Part shown: positions 49,487-58,690 of the stretch, piece after piece
Numbering within the stretch: position 1 is the stretch's first letter
Layout: every line of letters begins with the position of its first letter
Origin: JAWLHJ01 sp040904945
Lineage (GTDB): Bacteria; Gemmatimonadota; Gemmatimonadetes; Longimicrobiales; Gaopeijiaceae
Assembly: GCA_040904945.1 (NCBI GenBank)
Contig: JBBDSM010000117.1
Span: 38,934 to 102,933, forward strand
Direction: 5' to 3'
DNA: 64,000 nucleotides
Notes under the pieces: model-generated
Seen by the model: only the letters and a program-made list of their open reading frames with translations
What the model was told of the DNA's origin: nothing
The model's database searches: none
Program-made: the position numbers and the translations under genes

Positions 49487-50875
49487 ATGAACACCCACAT
49501 CCTGGTCGAGCTGATCTACCTCCTCTCGGCGATCCTCTTCGTCGTCGGGCTCAAGAAGCTCCAGTCACCGGCAACGGCACGGGGCGGCAACGGCCTGGCT
49601 GCTCTGGCGATGCTCCTCGCGATCGTCGCGACCATCGTCGACACAGAGATCCTGTCCTGGACCGGCATCCTGATCGGCATGGCGATCGGGGGCGGCTTGG
49701 GGGGCATAGCCGCACGCACCGTGCAGATGACCTCGATGCCGCAGCTGGTCGGCATCCTGAACGGCTCCGGCGGCGGAGCCTCCGCGGTCGTGGCGGTCGC
49801 GGAGTTCATGGGCAATCCGGCGGTCGGCGTGGGCACGACGGGCGTCACGATCCTCCTCGGCACCCTCATCGGCGGCGTGACGCTCACCGGCTCGTTCATC
49901 GCCTTCGCGAAGCTCCAGGAGCTCATGACCGGCAACCCGATCACCTTCCCCGGGCAGAACGCGCTGAACGCGCTGCTGTTCGTAGGGGTCATCGTGCTCG
50001 GCTGGTTCGTGCTCACGGGAGGCGGCGGCCAGGATCCGCTCGTCTGGTTCTACGTCTTCTGCGGCGTGGCCGCCCTGCTGGGCGTGCTGCTGGTGATCCC
50101 CATCGGGGGCGCGGACATGCCGGTGGTCATCTCGTTGCTGAACTCCTACTCCGGGCTCGCCGCGAGCGCTACCGGGTTCGTGATCGGAAACATGGTGCTG
50201 ATCATCTCCGGGGCGCTGGTCGGAGCGTCGGGACTGATCCTCACGCAGCTGATGTGCAAGGGGATGAACCGTTCGCTCGCGAACGTCGCGTTCGGAGGCT
50301 TCGGGGGTTCGGCGGGCGTGGACAAAGCCCAGATCGGCAAGCGACCGGTCAGGAGCGCCGACGCCGAAATGGTGGCCGCCGAGCTCGGATACGTGAACTC
50401 CGTCGTCATCGTCCCCGGATACGGCCTCGCGGTCGCCCAGGCGCAACACGAGCTCCGCAAGGTGGGTGACCTGCTCCAGGAACGGGGCGTGGACGTGAAA
50501 TACGCCATCCATCCGGTCGCGGGCCGGATGCCGGGCCACATGAACGTGCTGCTGGCCGAGGCCGACGTGAGCTACGACAAGCTCTTCGACCTCGACGAGA
50601 TCAACGACGACTTCGGCACGACCGACGCCGTGCTGGTCGTGGGCGCGAACGACGTCGTGAATCCCGCGGCGCGCGATCCCGGGTCGGTCATCACCGGAAT
50701 GCCGATTCTCGACGTCGACAAGGCCAGGCGGGTCATCGTCATGAAACGAAGTCTGTCACCCGGCTTCGCCGGAATCGACAACGAGCTCTTCTACATGGAC
50801 AACACGCTCATGTTCTTCGGCGACGCCAAGGCATCGATGGCAGATCTGGTGCGTGGCGTGCGGGAGCTCGGATAG
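49487..50875 (+). CDS. pntB: NAD(P) transhydrogenase subunit beta
   Basis: 462 residues: about nine membrane helices (dII) followed by the NADP(H)-binding domain dIII. LNSYSGLAASATGFVIGN and the GVDKAQIGKRPVRSADAE linker are conserved; dIII shows VPGYGLAVAQAQHEL and YAIHPVAGRMPGHMNVLLAEA and KRSLSPGFAGIDN. It starts 4 bases after pntAB and converges on the decarboxylase with only 14 bases between the stops. Confidence 0.96.
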   Translation: MNTHILVELIYLLSAILFVVGLKKLQSPATARGGNGLAALAMLLAIVATIVDTEILSWTGILIGMAIGGGLGGIAARTVQMTSMPQLVGILNGSGGGASAVVAVAEFMGNPAVGVGTTGVTILLGTLIGGVTLTGSFIAFAKLQELMTGNPITFPGQNALNALLFVGVIVLGWFVLTGGGGQDPLVWFYVFCGVAALLGVLLVIPIGGADMPVVISLLNSYSGLAASATGFVIGNMVLIISGALVGASGLILTQLMCKGMNRSLANVAFGGFGGSAGVDKAQIGKRPVRSADAEMVAAELGYVNSVVIVPGYGLAVAQAQHELRKVGDLLQERGVDVKYAIHPVAGRMPGHMNVLLAEADVSYDKLFDLDEINDDFGTTDAVLVVGANDVVNPAARDPGSVITGMPILDVDKARRVIVMKRSLSPGFAGIDNELFYMDNTLMFFGDAKASMADLVRGVRELG

Positions 50876-50889
50876 CGCGGGCTGGGATG

Positions 50890-52353
50890 CTAGGGGTCCG
50901 GAGGCGACTCCTCTCGAGCGGCCTCTTCCAGTAGTGTCCACGCCCGCTGCACGTGCTCGGCGCCGGTCCGGATGTTCCCGACCGACAGCCTGAGCGCGAC
51001 GCGTCCGTCCATCGCAGTGTGGGTCAAAAAGACCTCACCGGTGGCGTTCACCCGGTCGAGGATCCGGTGGTTGAGCGCGTCGACGGCGGAGGGATCCAGG
51101 CCCGGGACGACCCGCCGGAACGCGACCGTCGCGAGCGGAACCGGAGCCACGAGCGCCCACCCGTCGGCGGCGTCCACCCACTCGGCGAAGCCGCGCGCCA
51201 GGACCACGTGCTCCCGGAGCCGGGCCACGATCCCCTCCCGTCCGAAGGCGCGCATCACGAGCCAGAGCTTCAACGAGCGAAAGCGCCGGCCCAGCGCGAC
51301 CCCGTAGTCCATCAGGTTGCGGACCTCGTCGACGTTGTCGGACCGGAGATACTCCGGCACGATGCTGAACGCCCGCACGAGGTCCTCCGGCCGCGTGCAG
51401 TAGAGGAGTGAGCAGTCGACCGGTGTGAAGAGCCACTTGTGCGGGTTCACCACGATCGAGTCCGCTCGCTCCCACCCCGCGAAGAGCGGACGGAGCTCGG
51501 GAACCATCGCCGCCGGACCCCCATACGCCGCGTCGACGTGAAGCCAGAGGCCGAACTCCTCGGCGACGTCCGCGATGCGCGCGACCGGGTCGATGGACGA
51601 CGTCGAGGTCGTGCCCAGCGTCGCGACCACGGCGACGGGCCGGATCCCGGCGTCCCGATCCCGCCTGACGGCGACGCGGAGGGCGTCCGCGTCCATCCGG
51701 TAGGCGTCATCGGTCGGTACGGTCCTGAAACCCTCGCGCCCGAAGCCCAGCGTCACGACCGCCTTCTCCACGGACGAGTGGGCTTGTTCCGACGCGTAGA
51801 TCCGGCCGTGCGGGGCGCCGAACAGCCCCCCGGTCCTCACCTCCGGGTAGGCCAACTCCCGAGCCGCGGCCAGCGCGTGCAACGTCGACGACGACGCGGT
51901 GTCGTTGATCACCCCGTCGAAAGCCGCCGGCAGGCCGAGCCACCGCCGCAGCCAGTCCGCAACGACCTCCTCGAGCTCCGTGGCGGCCGGGGAGCTCCGC
52001 CACACCATGGCGTTCACGTTGAGCGCCGCGGTGATCATCTCACCGAGGATACCCGGCCCGGATCCCGAGATCGAGAAGTAGCCGAAGAAGCCCGGATGAT
52101 TCCAATGCGTGATCCCGGGAAGCACGATCTCGCGGAAGTCGCTCAGGGCGTCGTCCAGACTCTCGGGCCGCTCGGGCCCCTCTTGCGGTAGGCCCGCCCG
52201 CACTTCGCCGGGCTCGACCGAAGGAAGCACGGGAAGCTCACCGACGCCGTCCAGGTACTCCGCGATCCAATCGACCACCTCGTGCCCCAGCCTGCGGAGT
52301 TCCTCGGGCGGGAGATCTCCGGAATCGGCGGGGCGGACCGGATTTCCAGTCAG
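50890..52353 (-). CDS. Group II PLP-dependent amino acid decarboxylase
   Basis: Aromatic-L-amino-acid-decarboxylase-type enzyme. The PLP lysine is in NPHKWLFTPVDCS; the cofactor-stacking His is in SEQAHSSVEKA, and VDAAYGG carries the Asp that binds the pyridine nitrogen. HWNHPGFFGYF and TASSSTLHAL are also typical. The first ATG/GTG in frame (GTG, 52278) would cut off PEELRRLGHEVVDWIAEYL, a conserved family opening encoded just upstream. The frame continues to a CTG at 52353 that overlaps the previous stop as CTGA; I take this as the start, giving about 487 residues. Substrate (tyrosine, phenylalanine, tryptophan or other) cannot be told. Confidence 0.85.
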   Translation of the reverse strand: MTGNPVRPADSGDLPPEELRRLGHEVVDWIAEYLDGVGELPVLPSVEPGEVRAGLPQEGPERPESLDDALSDFREIVLPGITHWNHPGFFGYFSISGSGPGILGEMITAALNVNAMVWRSSPAATELEEVVADWLRRWLGLPAAFDGVINDTASSSTLHALAAARELAYPEVRTGGLFGAPHGRIYASEQAHSSVEKAVVTLGFGREGFRTVPTDDAYRMDADALRVAVRRDRDAGIRPVAVVATLGTTSTSSIDPVARIADVAEEFGLWLHVDAAYGGPAAMVPELRPLFAGWERADSIVVNPHKWLFTPVDCSLLYCTRPEDLVRAFSIVPEYLRSDNVDEVRNLMDYGVALGRRFRSLKLWLVMRAFGREGIVARLREHVVLARGFAEWVDAADGWALVAPVPLATVAFRRVVPGLDPSAVDALNHRILDRVNATGEVFLTHTAMDGRVALRLSVGNIRTGAEHVQRAWTLLEEAAREESPPDP

Positions 52354-53054
52354 CCTACGAACTCCGCCGCGCGGGCGTGGCCGACCGATTCTTCCAACTC
52401 GTCCGTCATGGCCCGCAGTTGCGCCCGCACCTCATCCGCCAACTCCTCTCCGGTTCCGTGGGACATCGGCTCTCCCTCGAAGAACTGAAAGAAGAGCGCG
52501 TCGGTGTGACCGACGCTCGCGTGCGTGACCCCCCGGTCTATGCCGCGGTTCAGGCGCAGAATCTCCCGTAGCGAGAGGGGAAGCTGTCCACCGAGGGGCG
52601 GATCACGATAGAGATCCCGGATGACGAGCTCCCGCAGCAGCTGGAACTCCTCGATCACCTCTCCGGCGGCGAGTCCGCGACGGGCGGCGACGGAGCCGAA
52701 GAGCTCCGCTGCGCGCAACCAGAGCGGCTCGACCGTGTCGCGATACGGCCCGAGCATCCAGGGGAGGAAGCGAACCAGATGTTGTGTGAAGGCGTCGAGC
52801 GCATCGTCGATCGGCCCCGACGGACCCGGCCCTTGTTCGCGTATGGCCTCGCACCAACGCTCGGCCAGGGAGTCGAGACGCTCGTCCAGCCACTCCGCGA
52901 GGTCACCCGGCGCCAAGCGCCCGCGCGACCGGGACTCCGTGGAGGTCCGGTTCGAGAGCGCTTCCGTCGGCATCGAGTGGGGCATGTCATCCACCGGTCC
53001 GGGCGAGGGCCGACCCCCGCCCACCGGGAGCCGGTCACCGTTGAAGATGTCCAC
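52350..53054 (-). CDS. RsbRD-N-like helical sensor-type protein
   Basis: 234 residues, soluble and all-helical. A disordered N-terminus to about 45 is followed by LAEWLDERLDSLAERWCEAI, RFLPWMLGPYR, a central GEVIEEFQLLRELVIRDLY helix and a C-terminal helix (DEVRAQLRAMTDELEESVG). The pattern resembles the N-terminal domain of RsbRD-type stressosome proteins and some kinases, but no STAS or kinase output follows, so it stands alone. It lies 50 bases after the giant kinase gene and overlaps the decarboxylase start. Role unknown; a partner of the kinase is a fair guess. The start may instead be the ATG at 52985. Confidence 0.6.
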   Translation of the reverse strand: MDIFNGDRLPVGGGRPSPGPVDDMPHSMPTEALSNRTSTESRSRGRLAPGDLAEWLDERLDSLAERWCEAIREQGPGPSGPIDDALDAFTQHLVRFLPWMLGPYRDTVEPLWLRAAELFGSVAARRGLAAGEVIEEFQLLRELVIRDLYRDPPLGGQLPLSLREILRLNRGIDRGVTHASVGHTDALFFQFFEGEPMSHGTGEELADEVRAQLRAMTDELEESVGHARAAEFVG

Positions 53055-53104
53055 GATGCATCAACCGGGCCACCCGTCCCACGGTGCGTCGCGCCCTTGC
53101 CCCA

Positions 53105-56100
53105 TCATGCGCCGCCAGCCCCTCCCTCCGTCCACCGACGCAGGTGGATGCGCATGGTGGTTCCTATCCCCTCGCGGCTCCGCACGGTGATCTCTCCACC
53201 CCAGCTCGCAACCAGCCGCCGCACGATGGCGAGCCCCAGCCCCGATCCGGTCGACCGGGTGCTGAACTGAGGTTCGAAGATCCGCGGCAGCACGTCGTCG
53301 GGGATGCCCGCCCCTTCGTCGGCCACCTCGAGGACGACCCCTCCTTCCTGCGAGCGCGTGGCTCGAACTTCGACCGTCCCCCCCTGCGCGCTGGCGAGCC
53401 GGGCATTCTCGAGGAGGTTGACCAGGACCTCCTTCAGCTCCGGCGTGCGCGCTATGATCGGTGGGAGATCCGGCTCGACGTCGTGCGTGAACGCGACGGA
53501 GGCCACGGCCCCCCCGTAGAGCGCCATGACATCGCCGACCGCGTGCTGCAGAACGACGGGCTCGAGGGGCACACCGGCGTCGGCGGGCGCCCCGAAACGT
53601 GAGAAGCTCTGCGCGATGGTGGCGAGTCGGTCGATCTCCCGGAGCATGGCGTCGGCGTTACGGAGCAGGATCTCCTCGAAGTCGGGGCGCTCGTCCTCCC
53701 ACGCGCGTCGTACGTGCTGCACGCTCAGCTTGATGGGAGTCAGCGGATTCTTCACCTCGTGCGCCACCTGGCGGGCCATCTCGCCCCAGGCGATCACTCG
53801 TTCCGCCCGCAACTCGTCCGTGACGTCGTCCATGGCGACCACCGCGCCCCGCTTCGAGTCGCGTCGGCCGAGCCGCCGGGCCCGGACCCGGATACGGCGG
53901 TCTCCGGCCTGGAACTCGTGGTCCGCCCGCTCGGCTCCGCGCTCCAGATACTCGCGGAGCCAAGCTCCGAGGTCCTCGGCCAGCGCATCGTCCGCGCCGA
54001 GCGGCTCACCGGGCACGACGGCCGCCCCGAGGAGCTCGCTCGCTCGCGGGTTGACGAGCGTGATGCGCGCGGAGGCGTCGACCGCAAGCATGCCCACGGC
54101 GGACTCGTCCATGATGAGCTGCGTACGGCGGGACGTGCGGACCAGCTCGCGCCGCGCCTGTCGTACGCGCGCCACCATTCTGTTGAACGCCCGAAACACG
54201 GCTCCAAACTCGTCGACTCGGTCCTCCGGAAGCCGGAGCCCGAGATTTCCCGACCCTACGCGCTCGGACGCGACCTGAAGCGCCTGGATGGGCCGGGTCA
54301 GCGCGCGGCCGGCCAGCATGGCGAGCCCCAGGGAGAGCCCAGCCCCCAGCACGACGAAGAACCCGAGGAGTTCGAGCAGATCGGCCGCCTGAATCGCTGC
54401 GGTCCCCGCCTGGAGGGGCACCTGGGCCGCCATGATGTCACCATCGGGCAGGCGACGGAACGCCGTCACGTACTCCCAGCGGCCCAGGTCGGTGCGCGTG
54501 AACCGCTTCAACCCCTCCAGCTGACGGATGTCCTCGTGCACCTCGTACGGCGTCCAGGCATCGTAGAGACCGAGCTCGACGAGCTCTTCCACCGACCCCT
54601 CCGCGAGCTCACCGGAGCGGTAGACCACGAGATCCGCACCCACCTGCCGACCCAACCTGTCCATGCCGCCGGCCAGCGCGCGGTACCAGACGGCCGCGTC
54701 GTCGACGACCCGCTCGGCAATCACTTCCGCGGACCGCACCGAAGCCTGCGACACGGTCCGATACGCCACCGTCCCGAAAAGGGCGTTCGCGAGCGCGAAG
54801 AACCCGAACAGCGCCCAGGTCACACGCGCCTGGAACGAGATCGCGGCAACCCTGAGGTGTCCGGCGGAGCCTCCGTCCCGGTGGCGAAGCCCGGCGCCCA
54901 GCAACCAGAAGGCCCCGACCAACATGCCATTCAGGACGAGCAACAGGGTCGCGCGCGCCACGGCCTGGAGGGGCATGGGCAGCGACAGCGTGTAATGCAC
55001 GTGGTACGCCCTGTCGTTCGCGAAGCGGACGCCGAGCTCGGCACGCCGCTCCGATCCGTCGCGCACCCAGCGCAAAGGCTGCTCCACGCCTCCCGCCCGC
55101 GCCTCACCGGGGAGCAGCTGAATGAACGTCATCGCCTCAGCGGGCGCGCGAGCCCCAGCCCGGACGAACGGGTCGAGGGTGGACGGGCGTTGCCGTTCGG
55201 AGAACGGCGGCGCCACCGCGGACAGCACGCCCCCGTCCGACATGGGTACTGTGAGGACGTAACGCGCGTCGTCCCGGTCGAGCCGAAGCAACCTCGCCTG
55301 GGGTGTTTCACGTTGCTCGGCGAGGAGGGTCGGAAGAACGCCAGGCAGGTTCCCTTCGGCGCCGACGCGGAGCTCGACGCCGCGGTACCCCGAGGGATCC
55401 CAACGGGTGAGGCGCACCGGTCGCCCCTCACCGGCCAGCCCACTGGCGCGCCACGCGTGGTAGAGGAGGTCGACACCCTCCCGCCCCACGGCATCCAGAG
55501 AGTCCGCCGCCAAGGCCATCCGCTGGAGCCCGTCGACCAACACCGGATCCTCCCGCGAAGTCAGCCCGTCCAGACGATCCTCGGCGAGCGCCATCTCGGC
55601 CCGGATCCCGAGGCTCCAGACCGCGGGGATCGTCGCGCTCCCCGCTAGCGTGACCGCCAGCGCTCCGGTGGCCAGCGTCCTCCTCCACCCCTGGAACACA
55701 CGGAGACCGGCCGGGGCCATCCAGGCCGGCACCCCCCAGAGGAGCCACCACCACGGCGGCACACGGCCGCTCGACCAGACCCAGACCGCCGCGCATCCAC
55801 CGATCGCGAGCGCCACGGCGGCGCTCCCGCCCGCCTTCCACGACGAGCTCCGGCTACCGCCCGCGAGGGTCAGAAGCGTCATCGTCACGAGGGTCAGGAC
55901 CGTGGCCACACCTACCTCGATGGTGATCCACTCGAGCCGGCCCGCTTCCCGCAGGATCGGAAGGAGGCTCTCGGCGAGCCATCCGAGGCCGAGCGCGTGG
56001 ATCAGCGCGACCGCCAGAGCAACCGACCGGGCGGGGAGGCGAAGAGAGGGACGCGGCGACACCGCCAATAGGCTCACCACGGCCAACGAGACGAGGACCC

Positions 56101-57112
56101 AGCGGGCGAGCCCGCCCTCCACCCATGCGACGAGCTGCTCGCTCCCCCCGAGTAGCGCACCGGAGGCCGCGAGGGCTCCATGCGGAAGCAGGCCCGCAAT
56201 GAGGAGCAGCGACCCGGCCCCCACGACCCCGACCGATCTCGGCCCGGGACACCCGACCGCCAGGAGTCCCCATGCCAGCAGGACGAGCACGGCGACCCTC
56301 ATCCTCCAGAGCGCCATGACTTCGTCCGCCCGGACCTCCGGCGATGGACGCTCGACGACGACGCTCATGAGTCGACGGTCCGGGAGTGCGAGGTCCCAAA
56401 CGCCCTCGTGGGCACCCGGGTCGTACTGAGACACGCGCACCCGCTCACCCAGATCGGCGAAGAAGCGGCTGGAGAAGTCCTCGACGCCCGCCTCAATCAC
56501 CTCCGGAAGGTCGGCACGCAGGAGATCGGCCGCGATGGCCACCCGGCCATCCTCGGTGAGCGCAGTGACGTAGAGATAGCCGAACAGGGGTCGGTCATAG
56601 TACGTGTGACGGAGGAACCCGCCCTGGACGCTCTCGGGGACCTTGCCCCAGTGCTCCCCGTCCCAGAGGTTCACCCGTCCCTCGGCGTCATACAGCGCCA
56701 GGGCCGACACGCCGTGCCGGGTCCGGAGATCGCGGACAAACGCCCGATCCACCGGGTCGGTGGGGTCGATCGCCTTTTCGGCCAGAGCGTCGGCGGCGGC
56801 TTCAGCCGCCATTTGCCGGCGCTCGAGGCGCTGAGCCAGGACCTCTCCGACCTCGGCCTCGCGCTCGGTCCAATACGCGTCCCAATCCGACAGGAGCCCG
56901 GCGACACGGTGATGCCCGACGAAGGCGAGCACGACCGACAGCACCAGCACCGCGACTCCGCCGTGCCACGCGAAGCGTTTGCCGCGGGGGCCGAGTGCGG
57001 ACACCAACACCGCCGTGGCGGCCAGCACCAGCATCCATGTGCCGGGCGACGCAACCCAGACGGCGAGTGCGGCGGCGGCGACCCACGGCGCCAGAAGGGG
57101 GATGAGGGACAT
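53105..57112 (-). CDS. Very large NtrY-like sensor histidine kinase
   Basis: About 1335 residues, near twice the length of typical NtrY. Helices at about 5-40 and 50-68 frame a first extracytoplasmic region (about 70-270), then some six to eight helices (270-500), a second extracytoplasmic region (about 505-715), a helix near 720-742, one at 766-785, a third sensor loop (about 787-910), and a last helix near 912-935. HAMP follows (about 936-990), PAS (about 995-1100), the phosphoacceptor His1118 in ARQVAHEVKNPLTP, and the ATPase domain with DEGAGIP (1265-1271) and GSGLGL (1289-1294). No receiver gene is adjacent. The divergent creatininase-like gene starts 23 bases away. Confidence 0.9.
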   Translation of the reverse strand: MSLIPLLAPWVAAAALAVWVASPGTWMLVLAATAVLVSALGPRGKRFAWHGGVAVLVLSVVLAFVGHHRVAGLLSDWDAYWTEREAEVGEVLAQRLERRQMAAEAAADALAEKAIDPTDPVDRAFVRDLRTRHGVSALALYDAEGRVNLWDGEHWGKVPESVQGGFLRHTYYDRPLFGYLYVTALTEDGRVAIAADLLRADLPEVIEAGVEDFSSRFFADLGERVRVSQYDPGAHEGVWDLALPDRRLMSVVVERPSPEVRADEVMALWRMRVAVLVLLAWGLLAVGCPGPRSVGVVGAGSLLLIAGLLPHGALAASGALLGGSEQLVAWVEGGLARWVLVSLAVVSLLAVSPRPSLRLPARSVALAVALIHALGLGWLAESLLPILREAGRLEWITIEVGVATVLTLVTMTLLTLAGGSRSSSWKAGGSAAVALAIGGCAAVWVWSSGRVPPWWWLLWGVPAWMAPAGLRVFQGWRRTLATGALAVTLAGSATIPAVWSLGIRAEMALAEDRLDGLTSREDPVLVDGLQRMALAADSLDAVGREGVDLLYHAWRASGLAGEGRPVRLTRWDPSGYRGVELRVGAEGNLPGVLPTLLAEQRETPQARLLRLDRDDARYVLTVPMSDGGVLSAVAPPFSERQRPSTLDPFVRAGARAPAEAMTFIQLLPGEARAGGVEQPLRWVRDGSERRAELGVRFANDRAYHVHYTLSLPMPLQAVARATLLLVLNGMLVGAFWLLGAGLRHRDGGSAGHLRVAAISFQARVTWALFGFFALANALFGTVAYRTVSQASVRSAEVIAERVVDDAAVWYRALAGGMDRLGRQVGADLVVYRSGELAEGSVEELVELGLYDAWTPYEVHEDIRQLEGLKRFTRTDLGRWEYVTAFRRLPDGDIMAAQVPLQAGTAAIQAADLLELLGFFVVLGAGLSLGLAMLAGRALTRPIQALQVASERVGSGNLGLRLPEDRVDEFGAVFRAFNRMVARVRQARRELVRTSRRTQLIMDESAVGMLAVDASARITLVNPRASELLGAAVVPGEPLGADDALAEDLGAWLREYLERGAERADHEFQAGDRRIRVRARRLGRRDSKRGAVVAMDDVTDELRAERVIAWGEMARQVAHEVKNPLTPIKLSVQHVRRAWEDERPDFEEILLRNADAMLREIDRLATIAQSFSRFGAPADAGVPLEPVVLQHAVGDVMALYGGAVASVAFTHDVEPDLPPIIARTPELKEVLVNLLENARLASAQGGTVEVRATRSQEGGVVLEVADEGAGIPDDVLPRIFEPQFSTRSTGSGLGLAIVRRLVASWGGEITVRSREGIGTTMRIHLRRWTEGGAGGA

Positions 57113-57135
57113 CACGCCGGGCTCGGGACGGTCGC

Positions 57136-57861
57136 ATGACGGGCCAAGCCTGGGCGCTCGACGAACTCGCCTGGACCGACGTCCGGAAAAAGCTGGATCG
57201 GGACCCACGCCTCATCGTGCCCATCGGCGCACTCGAGCAGCACGGACCTCACCTCCCGTTGGGAACCAACCTTCACATCGCGAACCACGTGGCCCGCGCC
57301 GTGTCCGAGCGACTGGGCGTCCTGCGCGCGCCGCCGTTCTCCTACGGAGCGACCAACGGCGGGGGTCCCTACCCCGGGTCGGCGGGGGTAAGGAGAAAGA
57401 CGCTGCACCGCGCGGTGAACGAACTGCTGGCGCAGTGGGAGGACGATGGGGTTCGCGCCTTCATCATCATCACGGCGCAACGGTACGAACCGCATCTGGA
57501 GGCCCTCCTCATGGCGCTGACCGGCGGCGCGGTGAGCTCGATCTACGACCTGTACCAAGTCGACGTATCCGACATCCTGGAGGGCGATCCGCGTCAGGAA
57601 CACGCCGGAGAGATGGAAACGTCACTCATGCTGCACCTGGCACCGACACTCGTCCACCGGGACCGGTTCGCGGACTTCCTCCCGGACAGGCAAGCGCTCC
57701 GAAAATACACACGGCGCAGGGCGCCGACACCCCCGCGGGATTCGCGGGGCGTGCTGGGCGCCCCGAGTCGAGCGTCGTCGGACAAGGGGAAGGCGATCTT
57801 CGAGCGGCTCGTCTCGGCGCTGTGTGCCACGATCACCCACGGCGACGGGGACTCCGAATAG
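57136..57861 (+). CDS. Creatininase-family protein with altered metal ligands
   Basis: 241 residues. GALEQHGPHLPLGT is the family signature with Glu34 and His36, and QEHAGEMETS the later one. By family knowledge the two-metal site also needs Asp45 and a His in NGHYEN or NGHGGN. Here position 45 is Asn (GTNLH), and the second motif reads TAQRYEP, keeping Glu but with Gln-Arg in place of Gly-His. Activity as an amidohydrolase is therefore doubtful, or the metal site differs. It diverges from the giant kinase with only 23 bases between start codons and no obvious ribosome-binding site. The last 40 residues are arginine- and serine-rich and poorly conserved-looking. Confidence 0.75.
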   Translation: MTGQAWALDELAWTDVRKKLDRDPRLIVPIGALEQHGPHLPLGTNLHIANHVARAVSERLGVLRAPPFSYGATNGGGPYPGSAGVRRKTLHRAVNELLAQWEDDGVRAFIIITAQRYEPHLEALLMALTGGAVSSIYDLYQVDVSDILEGDPRQEHAGEMETSLMLHLAPTLVHRDRFADFLPDRQALRKYTRRRAPTPPRDSRGVLGAPSRASSDKGKAIFERLVSALCATITHGDGDSE

Positions 57862-57896
57862 AACCGCGAGCCCCTGCGCGGGTATCGTCGTAAATC

Positions 57897-58604
57897 ATGC
57901 GCATCCATCCCGCACTCCGCCTCCTGGCGCTGTCGATCGCCCTCGCCGTCTCCGCCCCCACCGGAACGGCACACGCCCAGGGCATCGTGGTCGACGAGGG
58001 GAGCTTCCGGATCTCGCTGGCGGGACGGGAGGTCGGGACCGAGAGCTTCTCCATTCGGCGGGCCGGAATCGGGAGAGACGACGCGCTGTTCGCCAACGGC
58101 ACCATCGAGATCGGCTCTTCCGTCGACCGTGAGGAGATCGATCCGTTGCTTCGCGCGACCCCTCCGGACGGCGTCGTCGCCGGCTACCAGGTGCGCGTGA
58201 GGGGGAGGAATGCCCTCGAGTTCCAGCTGACCCTGATCGGAAACCGTTACGTCTCTTTCGCCCGGTCCCCGCTGGGAGACGAGGAGCGCGAATATCCCGC
58301 GCGAACCACCACCCGGATCCTCGAGCGGGACGTCGCCCACCACTATTACTTCCTCCGGGACGCTCGCGACGGAGACCAGATTCACGTCATCGAGCCGCGC
58401 TCTCGAACGCAGACTACGCTTACCGTGGAGCGCCGCACCGACGACCAAATCTTGCTCGACGGGCGACCCACGGAAGCCCGTCGCGTCGAGATGTCCGTCG
58501 ACGATCAGACCCGGACCGTCTGGTACGACCGGCTCGGCCGGGTGCTCCGGGTCGAGATTCCGGCCCTGGGATACGTGGCCGTGCGGACGGACCTGGTTGG
58601 TTGA
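57897..58604 (+). CDS. Exported beta-rich protein of unknown function
   Basis: 235 residues with a clear signal peptide (RIHPALRLLALSIALAVSAPTG, cleavage near AHA-QG). The mature part is beta-rich with alternating hydrophobic residues (GSFRISLAGREVGTESFSI, TRILERDVAHHYYFLRD, TQTTLTVERRTDDQILLDG). No cysteines or catalytic motif stand out. I do not recognise the family. It sits 35 bases after the creatininase-like gene and ahead of the efflux operon and could be periplasmic or surface-associated. Confidence 0.75.
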   Translation: MRIHPALRLLALSIALAVSAPTGTAHAQGIVVDEGSFRISLAGREVGTESFSIRRAGIGRDDALFANGTIEIGSSVDREEIDPLLRATPPDGVVAGYQVRVRGRNALEFQLTLIGNRYVSFARSPLGDEEREYPARTTTRILERDVAHHYYFLRDARDGDQIHVIEPRSRTQTTLTVERRTDDQILLDGRPTEARRVEMSVDDQTRTVWYDRLGRVLRVEIPALGYVAVRTDLVG

Positions 58605-58690
58605 GCCGAATCGACCGCGGTGAAACCGCTGCGTTCCGCTCGACGTACGGTGTCACGGCGACCCGAAGGATACGCGAAACGAGGGGGGTG

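Noticed and set aside
44184..57112. NtrY-like kinase and NtrC-type regulator as a cognate NtrYX pair
   Set aside because: They are about 8 kb apart in different transcripts; no evidence links them beyond family names.
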